Shown piece after piece: positions 32,461 through 41,799 of a stretch of 64,000 nucleotides of DNA; positions within the stretch are counted from its first letter, which is position 1; each line of letters begins with the position of its first letter. The stretch comes from Emiliania huxleyi CCMP1516. Its lineage: Eukaryota; Haptophyta; Isochrysidales; Noelaerhabdaceae. Position numbers and translations under genes: made by a program. The notes under the pieces were generated by a model that ran no database searches, had not been told where the DNA came from, and was given only the letters and a program-made list of their open reading frames with translations. The stretch covers positions 337,514 through 401,513 of the forward strand of contig NW_005201298.1 of the NCBI RefSeq assembly GCF_000372725.1. The letters run 5' to 3'.

Positions 32461-34598
32461 CTACTGTCTCAGGGTGCCCACGCAGCACGCAGAGAGCATG
32501 TCCTCGTTCACCCAAGCGTGGTGCTGTTGGAAGAGGGCTGTGGCGTCCGTGCCGGCCGCGTCGAGAAGCGCGTCCACACCTCCCGGGTGGTACCGGAGGT
32601 AGGGCGAGACGTTGTACACCTTGCCGCGAACCGCCATCCACGAGTCCTCGGGCGTGGTGTGCGAGGCCACGTCGGCGAGTGACCACTTCGGCCACGCCTC
32701 CTCCTCCTCCTCGTCGAGCGGCCCGACTCCGCCGGTGAGGTCCGCGCCCCTGCTCAGCCGCAGCCACGCGGCCAGGCCGAAGCCGGGCTCGAGCACAACT
32801 TTGCCGCGAGCCTAATTAGTAGTTGATTAGTAGTGAATTAGTAGTGACTTAGTAGTGAATTAGTAGGGCTCGAACACAACTTTGCCGCGAGCCTTCTCGA
32901 GCCGCCCAAGGCGCGGCGCTGCTTCTCCCAGCCTCGCCAGCTGCACAGCCTCGCACGCGATCCCTCCCGACGCGCACGCCGTCTGCCGCACGACCCGCCA
33001 CGCGCCGGGCGGGTAGCGGCGCGACGCCTTGACCACCGCGGCGGCGACGCCTAACGTCGATGTTCACTAACGACTCCTTGATGGCTCATTCCCAACACCT
33101 CGACGGCCGCACCGCGGCCGACGCCTCCCGGCCCCGCGTTGCCGACGAGCAGGCAGCGGCCGCCGGGCCGGACGAGCACCGCGAGGGCGGAGAGGAGGGC
33201 GCCGACGTCGAGCCGGGCGTGCAGCATCCTACTCATGCCATCTCGTGTGGTGGGTGGTGCTGCACCCCTCCCTGGGCGTCGAGCCGGGCGGTGCAGCGTC
33301 CCGGACGGCAGGCCGGCTACGCATCTCAGGAAGTGTCTAGGAAGTGTCTAGGAAGTGTCTAGGAGCTGTCCCGAACGGCAGGTCTAGGAAGTGTCTAGGA
33401 AGTGTCTAGGAGCTGTCCCGAACGGCAGGTCGGCGAGCACGCAGTCCACGCTCGCGCGAGGGAGGCCCACCTCTCCCCCCAGCCGCGCCTACTCCTCCGA
33501 GCGGCGCGTCACCGCGCGAGGGGCCGTGGAGACGGCACTCATTTCCCCCCCGCCCCGCGCCGCGTCGCCGCAGTGCACCGTCACCCTCCCGCGCAGGCGC
33601 GGCGCGGCGGCGGCGGCGTTTGCGCGCGCGGCGTCGCACGCCGCAGGGTCGAGGTCGACAGAGTGGGCGGTGACGGAGGCGAGGAGCGCCGCCTCGATGG
33701 CGAGGATGCCTGCGCGCGGCGCGAGGGCTGTGGAGAGAGAGTGAAGAGAGCTGTGGGGAGAGAGAGAGTGCGCAGGGGCGCGTGCCGACGCCGCCCGTCG
33801 GGTCGAGGAGAACCTCGCCGTCCGCCTACCGGGAGACGGCTCCGGGGAAGCGTCCGAGGGGGCGAGTCGAGGCGAGCAGGGCAGCACCTCGCCGCTCGCC
33901 GGCGCGAGGAGGCGGGCGAGCAGCGCGGCCCTGTGCGGCCGCATGTGCGCCCGCTCTCCGCGCACGAGCCACTGCCTCGGCTCCATCGGCAGCGGGTCTG
34001 ACTTGCGGGGCGAAAAGGGAGGCAGCAGCGCGCCAATCAGGAGCGAGCGGTTGACGAGCAGCGCGAGGACGCACACGTCGGGGGCCTCGAGGTCGACCCG
34101 CCACGAGGGCTGCAGCGCGCTGACGGCTGCGCCGAGCGCGCTGCTCAGCGCGCGGCTGTCAAAGTCGTGCTGGCCGGCGCGGAGCGAAGCGATGCGGAAG
34201 GAGGGCGCGGAGGGGGGGAGAGGAGCGGCGTGCGCGGCGTGCGTGCGCATCGCCGACCGCCAGCGCTCCTCGCTCACGCTCCCAACGGCAGCGGCGAGAA
34301 CGTCGCCATCCTCCACCTCGCACCGCACCACGACGGCGAGGGCCGCCTGCAGCACCGGCGCCGAGAGGGCGCGCGCAGCGAGCGGCTCTTGCCGGGACGC
34401 GACGAGGATGCCGAGGCCACCCGCCGAGCCAAACGACTCGCCCTTTCGGGCGGTCGGGGCGGGCAGCGCGCTGGCCCGCAGCCCGCACTCGCTCGCGAGG
34501 GCGTCGAGGGCGACAGACTCGAGGCCTGCCGTCGTGAGGAGGGCGTAGTCGTGCATTAGGACGACGGCAGCGAAAGCGGCGTCGCAGGCGAACGCCAC
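32461..34598 (-). CDS. THUMP-type RNA (guanine-N2) methyltransferase fused to a C-terminal cytochrome b5 domain
   Basis: Exon 1 (34598-33888) starts MAFACDAAFAAVVLMHDYAL and carries the THUMP-like region and the family signature leading to the fold (RQWLVRGERAHMRPHRAALL). Exon 2 is a 28-nt micro-exon (33813-33786) which, with exon 3 (from 33709), spells the SAM-binding motif DPTGGVGILAIEAALLA, then SVDLDPAACDAARANA. A later exon gives the catalytic-type motif DCVLADLPFG, then LVRPGGRCLLVG, and 33050-32893 gives VKASRRYPPGAWRVVRQT. The last exon (32811-32461) continues in phase into a cytochrome b5 domain: SWMAVRGKVYNVSPYLRYHP, GG, then FQQHHAWVNEDML with the second haem His. THUMP methylases of this class modify tRNA. 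The fusion is unexpected. Four introns are bounded by direct duplications; the segment 33230-33440 contains nested ones and is not fully resolved. Confidence 0.75.
32812..32892 (-). other. GC-AG intron, 28-nt flanking duplication, TAGTGAATTAG filler
   Basis: The intron starts GCTCGCGGCAAAGTTGTG and the next exon starts with the same sequence (27 of 28 nt identical). The filler is a tandem of ACTACTAATTC-like units ending AATTAG. Splicing joins EK to ARGKVVLEPGFGLAAW, linking the methyltransferase tail to the b5 exon. Confidence 0.8.
33051..33124 (-). other. GC-AG intron with diverged flanking duplication
   Basis: Intron start GCGTCGGCCGCGGTGCGG versus next exon GCGTCGCCGCCGCGGTGG. The preceding exon ends GGGAG and the intron ends GACGTTAG. 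Removal keeps phase and gives NAGPGGVAAAVVKASRR. Confidence 0.75.
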
Positions 34599-35617
34599 GG
34601 GCGGTGACCGAGCGATATATAGCGCGCGAGAGGGCGCCCCAGCTTGGGCGCCGGGAGCAGGTGTATTCTTTTTTTGCTTGGGCGGCCCTGATGCTGAAAT
34701 TCTGGAAAAACCTCCTGCGGTGCCCCTACCTACCTACCTACCTACCTACCCTACTTATGGGAAACTAAAAAAGAAATCACCGGATGGGTGAAGGTGGGGT
34801 ACTATACCAACTGAAGTGATGGTTGGTGGTACTCTCCTGCAACCACAGTCCTTCCTGTGACATAGGTAGGAATCCGCGCCCCCCCCGCAAGGCGCGCGAT
34901 ACACAATCCTATCTCTCTCCAGCCCGATGTGAGCAAAGACCTCTCGCGCGCGCGTGAACAGGGCGGGGAGTCGGGTGGGTCATCGGCGTAGCTAGACCTA
35001 GAGGCCCCATCACCGATGTCGTCGAGTGGGATGGTTGTACCTCCTCCGTTAATAACCACGTCGTCGCCCACGGTGCTGCTCTCCCCGTCGTCTGCGTCCG
35101 TTGGGATAGATGCGTCTTGCCACTCCGGAGCGCCGCAATCCCTCGCGCCGCTCCTGCCGAGGTCAGCTTGCTTATCGACGTAGTCGTTCCACTTATGACC
35201 ACTGTGCCCCAGACAGGCTCGATCGACACAGGTGCGGACTGGCGCGTGCTAGGGTCCGCAACGCCCACGGGGCATGCGATTGCCTGGCCCTATCGCCAAA
35301 CGGCTCTGCTCCTCCTCTTGTCTGGCGGCAATCGCAAACTGCGGCACAGGCCGCGTTGGCGCAGAGGAGGCGGCAAGCCGCAACGCGCCTACCCGTGGCA
35401 TACCGCCGGATCGGGCCAAGACTAAGGCTGCAGGCGTCGGCCCCGGCTGCTGCGAGGGCCCTCCCGGTGAGGTGTCCATCTTATGTGCAGTGGGGCTACA
35501 ACTGTAGCGCGTCGGCAGGATCCCCAAAACCGTCGTAAACCCCCCAAAATTGAATTCGACCGCGCAAAGCTGTCCCCCCCCCCCCGCAAACTTTAAACCA
35601 CCATAAACATCATTGTG
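34599..35617. repeat. repeat mosaic upstream of a truncated kinase gene
   Basis: Contains CTACC repeats (34725-34750), one copy of the TCGCGCGCGCGTGAACAGGG element (34941-34964), and at 35241-35606 a partial, inverted-use copy of the block also present at 39427-39784 (GTCCGCAACGCCCACGGGGC onward). The poly-C tract at 35574-35585 lies at the element's end. Confidence 0.65.
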
Positions 35618-36046
35618 CAGGGGCAGGGGGCGGCAGCGGGCGTAGACGCGCCGCGCGTGGCCAGGGCCCGACACCGGGTTGATCAGCACCAGCCACCGCT
35701 TCTGACGCGGCGGCGGCGCGTCGGGAGCCACGCCGTGCATGATATTCCACACCGCTGCTGCCCACCGCTCGGCCTGGCCGCCGTCGCGGCAGGGCATCCT
35801 GGCCTGAGAGGGCTCGCGGTGCGGAGAGCCGAGGCAGCCGCCGCCGTGCAGCGTCACGCAATGCAGCACCAGCTCGCTGCGCTCGGCGGAGGCACCGACG
35901 CAGTCGGCGAGCGCCACCGACTGCACGCGGCCTGTCGACGTCAGCGGCACGTACTGGACGACCTGCCACGACACGTCGAGCCGCCCGCCGCCCGTCTCCT
36001 CGCTCAGGAGAGCGGTGTTGCTGAGGAGGAGCTCCTCCGCGCTCAT
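35618..36046 (-). pseudogene. sphingosine/diacylglycerol kinase, 5' fragment
   Basis: From the start at 36046 (MSAEELLLSNTALLSEE) the frame reads a PH-like N-terminal region (ALADCVGASAERSELVLHCV, then GGQAERWAAAVWNIMHG) as in sphingosine kinases, then the first strand of the catalytic domain (RWLVLINPVSGPGHARRVYA). Homology stops near 35618, where the dispersed repeat ending at 35606 begins. The nucleotide-binding GGDGT motif and the rest of the catalytic domain are absent. This is a truncated gene copy, unless the remainder lies beyond a long intron. Confidence 0.65.
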
Positions 36047-36190
36047 TGAGTTGAGGTGCCGCAGCTTTGCGCGCAAGCTCTGATACAAGAAACGCGAACT
36101 GAAGAGAGAGAGGACGCGAGAATAGCTCCGCCGTTCATGGAGGCAACCGATGCGAGTCGACTGGTGTGTGTCGTCGTGGTTTCGTATCAA

Positions 36191-36222
<32 letters not shown>

Positions 36223-37328
36223 GCGAACTGAACTGGAGTAGTCCCCTGCGCTCCCCGCTCCCGTTCCCCTGTGTCCCTGATCGTCCTTACAAGATCCTGC
36301 TCGTGCAGGTGGGGACCTTGTCCTTCCCCCACCCCTCGTTTGGCGTGCCCGTTTTATCCACAGATTTATTTATTTATGCAGTGACGTCATCCCTGACAAA
36401 ACAAATCGCGCGCGCGTGAACAGGGCCGTGTGTGAGATGTGGATTGTGGCAGGCTGCTGCTGCTGATGGGAAGTGTGCTCTGTGTGTGGCGCTGCGCTGG
36501 CGTGCGACGCGCGCGTGCTGTGTACGTGTGCGTGTTGCGGTCGCGCGCGCGTCTGCGTGTGCTGCGCGCGCGCTGCCGGTGTGTGCACTGTGTGCTGTAT
36601 TCTGTTGTGCGCCCTGTTTGTGCAGCTGGGAGGCGCAGGCTTGGCTGGCAGGGCTGCGCGGTGGGCTGCGGCGCGCTGCGGGTGTTCGTGCGCCTGCCTG
36701 GTGGTGTGCGGCGGCCGCGCAGCCCGCCCGACCGGGTCGTCGGCGGCCCAGGGCGCGGGCATGCGGTCTGCGCTGCATGTGAGGCTGTGTGCGCGGCTGG
36801 CGCGTATGTTTCCGTGCGGCGAGGGACGCGCGTATGTGTTCACGCTGCGGGCGCGGGCGGGCGCGGAGGGCGGCGCGGTCTCACCGCGGTCCGACGCCCG
36901 TTGGTTTTCTGCGTGACGAGGCGGGCGCGCAAAGTGGCCTTGCCGCCATCGCGTTGCCGAAGGAAAAAGAATCCCTCGCGAGACGTGCAGACAGGGTTGC
37001 CAGGTGAGAGCGAATGGCGCGGTTCACGCCTCGCACAACAGAGAGAGAGATGCGCTCTGCATGGTGGGACATGAAAGAGAGCGAGTACTTGGGCGAGTAG
37101 GCCGTGCGGTCGACGCTAGGGTTAGTGTTGTTTTTGTGTTACGAGTATATGTAGTGCCAGTCAGTCCCAACGCAGAATTCTTTTTGCGTGGTGTACCTGT
37201 GTTAGTGCCAGTGCGCGCCAAAAAAAAGAAAGAAAACAGACAACCCAAGGGAGGGATGGGAGGACGCGCGCCAGTCCCTGCCAACTTCCAATTTGTTGTG
37301 TGAATCGAGCTCACTAATTAGCAAAACA
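36047..37328. repeat. repeat mosaic, no gene
   Basis: 36118-36222 duplicates 6128-6225. 36285-36355 duplicates 10825-10895. One copy of the GCGCGCGTGAACAGGGC element is at 36405-36426. 36971-37023 is the inverse of 39870-39920. 37220-37262 is the inverse of the CCCTTGGGTTGTCTG motif. ORFs in 36430-37070 are shadows of GC-rich sequence. Confidence 0.6.
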
Positions 37329-37356
37329 ACACGTCTCGCGCGCGCGTGAACAGGGC
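37329..37356 (+). repeat. CACGTCTCGCGCGCGCGTGAACAGGGC element, one of six copies
   Basis: Near-identical copies, all in the same orientation, lie at 34941-34964, 36405-36426, 37329-37356, 38321-38347, 38424-38450 and 39910-39938. Their flanks differ apart from a few bases. Two copies lie at the 3' ends of homology of gene-like segments (PARP and the zinc-finger ORF). Confidence 0.8.
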
Positions 37357-37993
37357 CCATGTGCACAACGGACGCGTCGCACCCGTTCTCGCCTCCGCCG
37401 GAGACGAAGGGGCGGTGCGGCCCGCCGCGCACGCTGTCGTAGAGCAGTCGGGGAGGGCCCTCGACGCGCACGTCCGGCATGCGCATCGCCCTCGTCTCCG
37501 CGCTGATGCGCTGCCCCATCTCCTGCTGCGAGCCGAGGGCGGCCTTCACGATGAGCAGCTGCACGCGGCTCCCGCCCGAGCCGGAGATGCGGTGCGCGTA
37601 CCGGCCGCCGATCGGGTAGGACGGGTCCTCCGCAAGGTAGATGCCCTGGCCGTAAAAGCCGCCGTTCGAGAAGCGCGGGTCGAGCCCGTTCTGATGCGCG
37701 AGCACATCCTCCGCCGCCCGCTCCGCCGTGCCGTGGAAGAGGAGCATCTCGTTGCTGACGTCGCCGCCGGCGCAAGTGTGGACGAGCTGGTCGTCGCGAT
37801 AGTTGGCGTACGCGCGCCACAGCAGCTTGTTCTGCACGCGCTGCACGCGGCTCAGCTTTGCGCTCGGGCAGCTCCGCGCCAGCAGCGTCTTGATGAGGAG
37901 CGCCTCGTTGCTCTGCATCGAGAGCGGGACAAGCTTCGACTCGGTCGGGCCGCCGTCGCCGCCGCCGGGGCCCCACTCGTCGGGGAACGTCAT
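37350..37993 (-). pseudogene. PARP (ADP-ribosyltransferase) catalytic domain lacking its last strand
   Basis: Starts MTFPDEWGPGGG at 37993. The catalytic domain shows RVQRVQNKLLWRAYANYRDD, NEMLLFHGT (His87 of the H-Y-E triad), GLDPRFSNGGFYGQGIYLAE (Tyr119) and the donor loop region, then LLYDSVRGGPHRPFVSGG. In intact PARPs a final strand with a PEYLI-type motif and, usually, the third triad residue follows. Here homology ends at about residue 210 (DASVVH) and the frame runs into the dispersed GTGAACAGGGC element at 37329-37356. The protein would therefore lack the catalytic end. An undetected 3' exon is possible. The 5' side shares a 48-nt element with the SET gene. Confidence 0.65.
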
Positions 37994-38055
37994 CGGCAAA
38001 GGCGTGCCTCGCGGCGCGGAGCGGCGGGGTTTTCGGTCGAGTGCGGCTTATCGAA

Positions 38056-38104
38056 TTCTTCTTTTTGAGAGCGCCTTCGTTGTTAATAGTACAAACCCAA
38101 TGGT
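38056..38104 (-). promoter_or_regulatory. 5' element shared with the SET gene
   Basis: Reverse complement of 15411-15460 with a single mismatch, about 70 nt upstream of the PARP-like start at 37993 and oriented toward it. Confidence 0.5.
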
Positions 38105-38228
38105 CTCTTCTTCCCTCTTTGGCTCTTCTAACCTGAGTTTTAGGTATATTGTCTTCGAACCTGAGTGCTGTGCGAGACATTTGTTTTTAATGTTCCAGTC
38201 TTAGCAAGCAAAAAGGAGCACACACGAC

Positions 38229-39659
38229 TCAGCAAGTCCGCACCAGCGACTGCCACTCGCCTAACCATGCCTCGTCACAAGTGCCAAACAAACAGAACAA
38301 ACAGAACAAACAACTGTCTGCACGTCTCGCGCGCGCGTGAACAGGGCCATCTCTCTCTCTCGGAATTATAATGTGAAAGATGTGACCGATCGATCTTCGT
38401 GTGGTGGGCAAGCACGCGTTTGACACGTCTCGCGCGCGCGTGAACAGGGCGTGGCAGCAAACCACATCGGCATCGTCGCCGCTGCTGGCATGAACGAAGG
38501 AGCTGCTGTGTTGCACGGGTCCAGCGGACTGCCGATCGAGCTCCTCGAGACACGCGACAGTCGAGGTCGCTCTCTGTGCAGCGTTTGCAGTAGTAGCTAG
38601 CGACGCGTCCTGCAAATGAGCAGCAGCCTCTGGCGGCAGTAGTGCTAGCAGCGCGCGGACGATGTGGAGGTGCCGCTCGTTGACGAAGGAGAGAGTACGC
38701 ATCCACCACCCGCCCTTCGGCGCCGCCTGAACCACTAGTGGCTGCCCCTCAACGCCTATGTCGACACGCCTTCCCCACGAGAGAATGTACTCGGCGATGA
38801 GAGCCTCTCCCTCGCCGCACGCAAAGAATGCCCGCACATCGTCGCGCGTCCAAAATCTGACAGTCCCATCGGTCGTGAGCGCAAGCCATCCGTCAAAAAG
38901 GCCAACACGAGGCTCCACCATCGCCTCCAGCCGCTTCGACCCAGGCTGAAAGCTCGCAATCTGGGCAAGGACAGCGCTGGCATAGCCGGCGCTGCCCGGC
39001 GTCTGCGCAACAGCCAGAGCGACAGGCTGCTCTTTTCCCTGCACACTTTTGAGTCTCCGACCATACGCGGTGCGCTGTGCGTTGGCTGAGAGGGCTGCGA
39101 CCTCGGCTGGACTTGCATATGGCGTCATCTCCCTGACGCTCGACGCGCATCTGCTGCAGGACGTGGCCGAGTTGTGGTTGACAACGTCTCTGCAATGCCG
39201 ACACAGCCACCACTCCAGCCGCAGCTGCGGCATTGTGCGCCATTCGGCGGCCGACGGTATCTGACCGCGCTGCGCTCGCAGCTGCAAAGACACCGCCGCA
39301 AATGCCGCCGGACCCGCATCCGGAAGAGCCAGGATTCCAGCTGCCGTCGATGCTCCATCGCCCGCAACAAGCGTGCGATGCTGCGTCACTGCGCCACGAG
39401 GCGCAGCAACCTCGACCTGGGTGTTGCTCGGGTCCGCAACGCCCACGGGGCGAATGCGATTGCCTGGCCCTATCGCCAAACGGCTCTGCTCCTCCTCTTG
39501 TCTGGCAGCAAACGCAAGCTGCGGCACAGGCCGCGTTGGCGCAGAGGAGGCGGCAAGCCTCAACGCGCCTACCCGTGGCATGCCGCCGGATCGGGCCACG
39601 ACTAAGGCTGCAGGATTCGGCCCCGCCTGCTGCGAGTGCCCTCCCGTTGCGGTGTCCAT
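38229..39659 (-). CDS. hypothetical protein with a RanBP2-like zinc finger
   Basis: The first good ATG in frame (39659) gives MDTATGGHSQQAGPNPAA. Around the middle, WWLCRHCRDVVNHNSATSC then RCASSVRE forms a C-x2-C-x10-C-x2-C zinc ribbon like RanBP2 fingers. Later segments (VGLFDGWLALTTDGTVRFWT and RDDVRAFFACGEGEALIAEY) look globular and coding-like but match nothing I know. The first about 80 residues lie in a block (39427-39784) whose second copy at 35241-35606 is truncated, so the ORF may belong to a mobile element. Beyond about 38450 the frame reads through the dispersed GTGAACAGGGC repeat, so the true C-terminus is probably earlier. Confidence 0.45.
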   Translation of the reverse strand: MDTATGGHSQQAGPNPAALVVARSGGMPRVGALRLAASSAPTRPVPQLAFAARQEEEQSRLAIGPGNRIRPVGVADPSNTQVEVAAPRGAVTQHRTLVAGDGASTAAGILALPDAGPAAFAAVSLQLRAQRGQIPSAAEWRTMPQLRLEWWLCRHCRDVVNHNSATSCSRCASSVREMTPYASPAEVAALSANAQRTAYGRRLKSVQGKEQPVALAVAQTPGSAGYASAVLAQIASFQPGSKRLEAMVEPRVGLFDGWLALTTDGTVRFWTRDDVRAFFACGEGEALIAEYILSWGRRVDIGVEGQPLVVQAAPKGGWWMRTLSFVNERHLHIVRALLALLPPEAAAHLQDASLATTANAAQRATSTVACLEELDRQSAGPVQHSSSFVHASSGDDADVVCCHALFTRARDVSNACLPTTRRSIGHIFHIIIPRERDGPVHARARRADSCLFCLFCLFGTCDEAWLGEWQSLVRTC

Positions 39660-39784
39660 TTTGCGTGCAGTGGGACTACAACTGTAGCGCGTCGGCAGGA
39701 TCCCCAAAACCGTATAAGCCCCCCAAATTGAATTCGACCGCCCAAAGCCGTCCCCCCCCCCGCAAACTCTAAACCACCATAAAC
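39427..39784 (-). repeat. dispersed block, full copy of 35241-35606
   Basis: Shared sequence starts near GTCCGCAACGCCCACGGGGC and ends at AACTCTAAACCACCATAAAC, beyond which both copies diverge. In both, the minus strand reads MPRVGALRLAASSAPTRPVP. About 90 percent or better identity by eye. Confidence 0.75.
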
Positions 39785-40104
39785 TACACAAAACAGGGGC
39801 TCCAGGCCCCAAATGACGTGTGAGTGTTAGAGTTGTTTGGTATTGCTAAAAATCTCTCTCTCTGAGACGGCAAACCGCGCCATTCGCTCTCACCTGGCAA
39901 CCCTGTCTGCACGTCTCGCGCGCGCGCGTGAACAGGGCTCCAGGCCCCAAATGATGTGTGAGTGTTAGAGTTGTTTGGTATGCTAAAAATCTCTCTCTCT
40001 CTCTCGAGGTTCTCGAGGTGGATATCCTTTGGCCGCGTTGGGTAGCGAGGATTGGTGTGACGCGATCCACGCAGGCGTGGTTTCTGACGGCCGACCGTCC
40101 TCAG

Positions 40105-40850
40105 TGCACGGAGTTGCCCCTTCTCCGACTGCCCCGGCTAGTTCCCGAGGTCGCGCGGGGCTGACCCCTGCGTCCCCCGAGACCTAGCGCGGGTGGGTTG
40201 GAGGGGGCTCGCTGCAGGGAAGGGCTGTGTAAGAAGCCGATCCCCGTAGTCCGCCCCGCTCCTCCCCATCGGGCCGCATAAGCGGCCGCGCCTCGCAGAT
40301 TCGTTTCTCGCGCCTGGGTCAGGCGCGCGGGGCATCCCCCGGGTACCTCGATGAGGTGACTTGGACCACTAAGAATTGGCTGGGGCTGCAGAAGCAGCGT
40401 ATCTCGGTCGTCTATCACACGGCAATCGCAGAGCAGGTTGTTTGTGAATGAGCTTGCCTCATGGCGGGGGCGGGCGGGTGCACGGAGCTTTTAAGTGCCT
40501 CGCCGCCCTCGCAGGAGTCCCCCCTCGGAGGGGGCCGGACGAGGCGTACCCCGAGGGCCCCACTCATTCCTTCGCATAGCGGCCACTCTTCGGATCGCTG
40601 GTCGAGCGACCCGGGGGATGCCCCGGCGCGCCTGACCCAGGCGCGAAAACGAATCTGCGAGGCGCGGCCGCTTATGCGGCCCGATGGGGAGGAGCGGGAC
40701 GGACTACGGGGATCGGCTTCTTACACAGCCCTTCCCTGCAGCGAGCCCCCTCCAACCCACCCGCGCTAGGTCTCGGGGGACGCAGGGGTCAGCCCCGCGC
40801 GACCTCGGGAACTAGCCGGGGCAGTCGGAGAAGGGGCAACTCCGTGCATC
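40105..40850. mobile_element. foldback element with arms of about 240 bp
   Basis: 40105-40345 and 40608-40850 are inverted copies (GACCCAGGCGCG, GAATCTGCGAGGCG and CTAGCGCGGGTGGGTTGG blocks), separated by about 260 nt of unpaired sequence. A third, single-arm copy lies at 52900-53240 and continues inverted into the 40010-40105 flank (53240-53300). No ORF. The arms could be structured RNA, but I recognise no RNA family. Confidence 0.75.
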
Positions 40851-41081
40851 TCTCTCTGAGACGGCCGTTCCGGGCATTTGAACGCGACCTTCGGGGGCAA
40901 AGACATCGGCTCTATGGCTCAGACTGGACTCATCTTGGTCCCTTCTGATGCCCTAGGCCACACCTGGGCCTTACTTGGAGCTCTAGGGGGTGGGCAGGGT
41001 TTCCCCCTGCTCCCCGGTGGGAAAAATTCTTTTACGTTGTCTACAGCGTCTTAAAGGACTTGAAAGCAGGTCGACGAGTCA

Positions 41082-41786
41082 ATGACCGTGGTGGACACGC
41101 CTCAAGCCGCGCGCCCGAACCCGTTCGCCGAGGCAGCGCCCGACCAGCAGGTGGGCCCGCACCGAGCCCTGCCGAGCGTCTCTCGAGAGGGCGAGCGCCG
41201 AGGCGAGCCGGCGGACGATCATGACGTGACCGACAATATGTGGTGGCAACACCCCTGGCGGCGTCCGCCGCCGTCGCCGCCCCAGCGGACGTTTGCGCCG
41301 CAGCGGACGATGATACAGCGGCTGGCGGCAGCGACGCTTGCCCCGCCGCTCGTCTCCGCCACCTCCTCGGGCAACTCGGTTGGATCCGAGCACTCCGACC
41401 GTCACAGTGCTCGCTCCGCCACCTCTGACGGGACGGTCGACTCAGCAAAAGCGAGCACCGTCGCGTCGCTCTCCGAGTTCAGCGGCTACTTGACGCGTGG
41501 CGGTGGCAGGCGGGGCGGCGCCGTGCATGAGCATGCGCCGGAGCCGCTACTCGGCGACGGAGCGAGCGAGCGCGACTCTGTCCTCTCTGTCCGGTCGGGC
41601 GACCGCTGCTCGTGTGACGGCGAGCACGGTGCCACAGCCGCGCCGCCGGACGCCGCGTCCACAAAGGCGCTGGCGGCGCTGGAGCTGGCGCAGCAAACCC
41701 GCGGGATGAGGCTCGTACCAACGCGGCGCAGCCCTAGATTCCACCTGCCGACTCGCCCCCTCACCATCTTGTGCGTTGAGCTGTGA
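41082..41786 (+). CDS. hypothetical protein, 234 aa, disordered
   Basis: Starts MTVVDTPQAARPNPFAEAAP. Ser- and acidic-rich with phrases such as VASLSEFSGYLTRGGG. Codon third positions favour G/C in this frame. No domain recognised. It overlaps the next ORF in a different frame and could be its upstream exon. Confidence 0.45.
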   Translation: MTVVDTPQAARPNPFAEAAPDQQVGPHRALPSVSREGERRGEPADDHDVTDNMWWQHPWRRPPPSPPQRTFAPQRTMIQRLAAATLAPPLVSATSSGNSVGSEHSDRHSARSATSDGTVDSAKASTVASLSEFSGYLTRGGGRRGGAVHEHAPEPLLGDGASERDSVLSVRSGDRCSCDGEHGATAAPPDAASTKALAALELAQQTRGMRLVPTRRSPRFHLPTRPLTILCVEL

Positions 41787-41799
41787 TAGGCTCCTCAAG

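Noticed and set aside
36432..37074. Cys/Val/Arg-rich ORFs of up to 211 codons
   Set aside because: They come from TGTG/GCGC-rich DNA, have no domain, and overlap dispersed repeats.
40105..40850. GC-rich inverted blocks considered as rRNA or tRNA genes
   Set aside because: No tRNA cloverleaf with a TTC-type loop and no recognisable rRNA core could be drawn. The perfect-arm symmetry points to a foldback.
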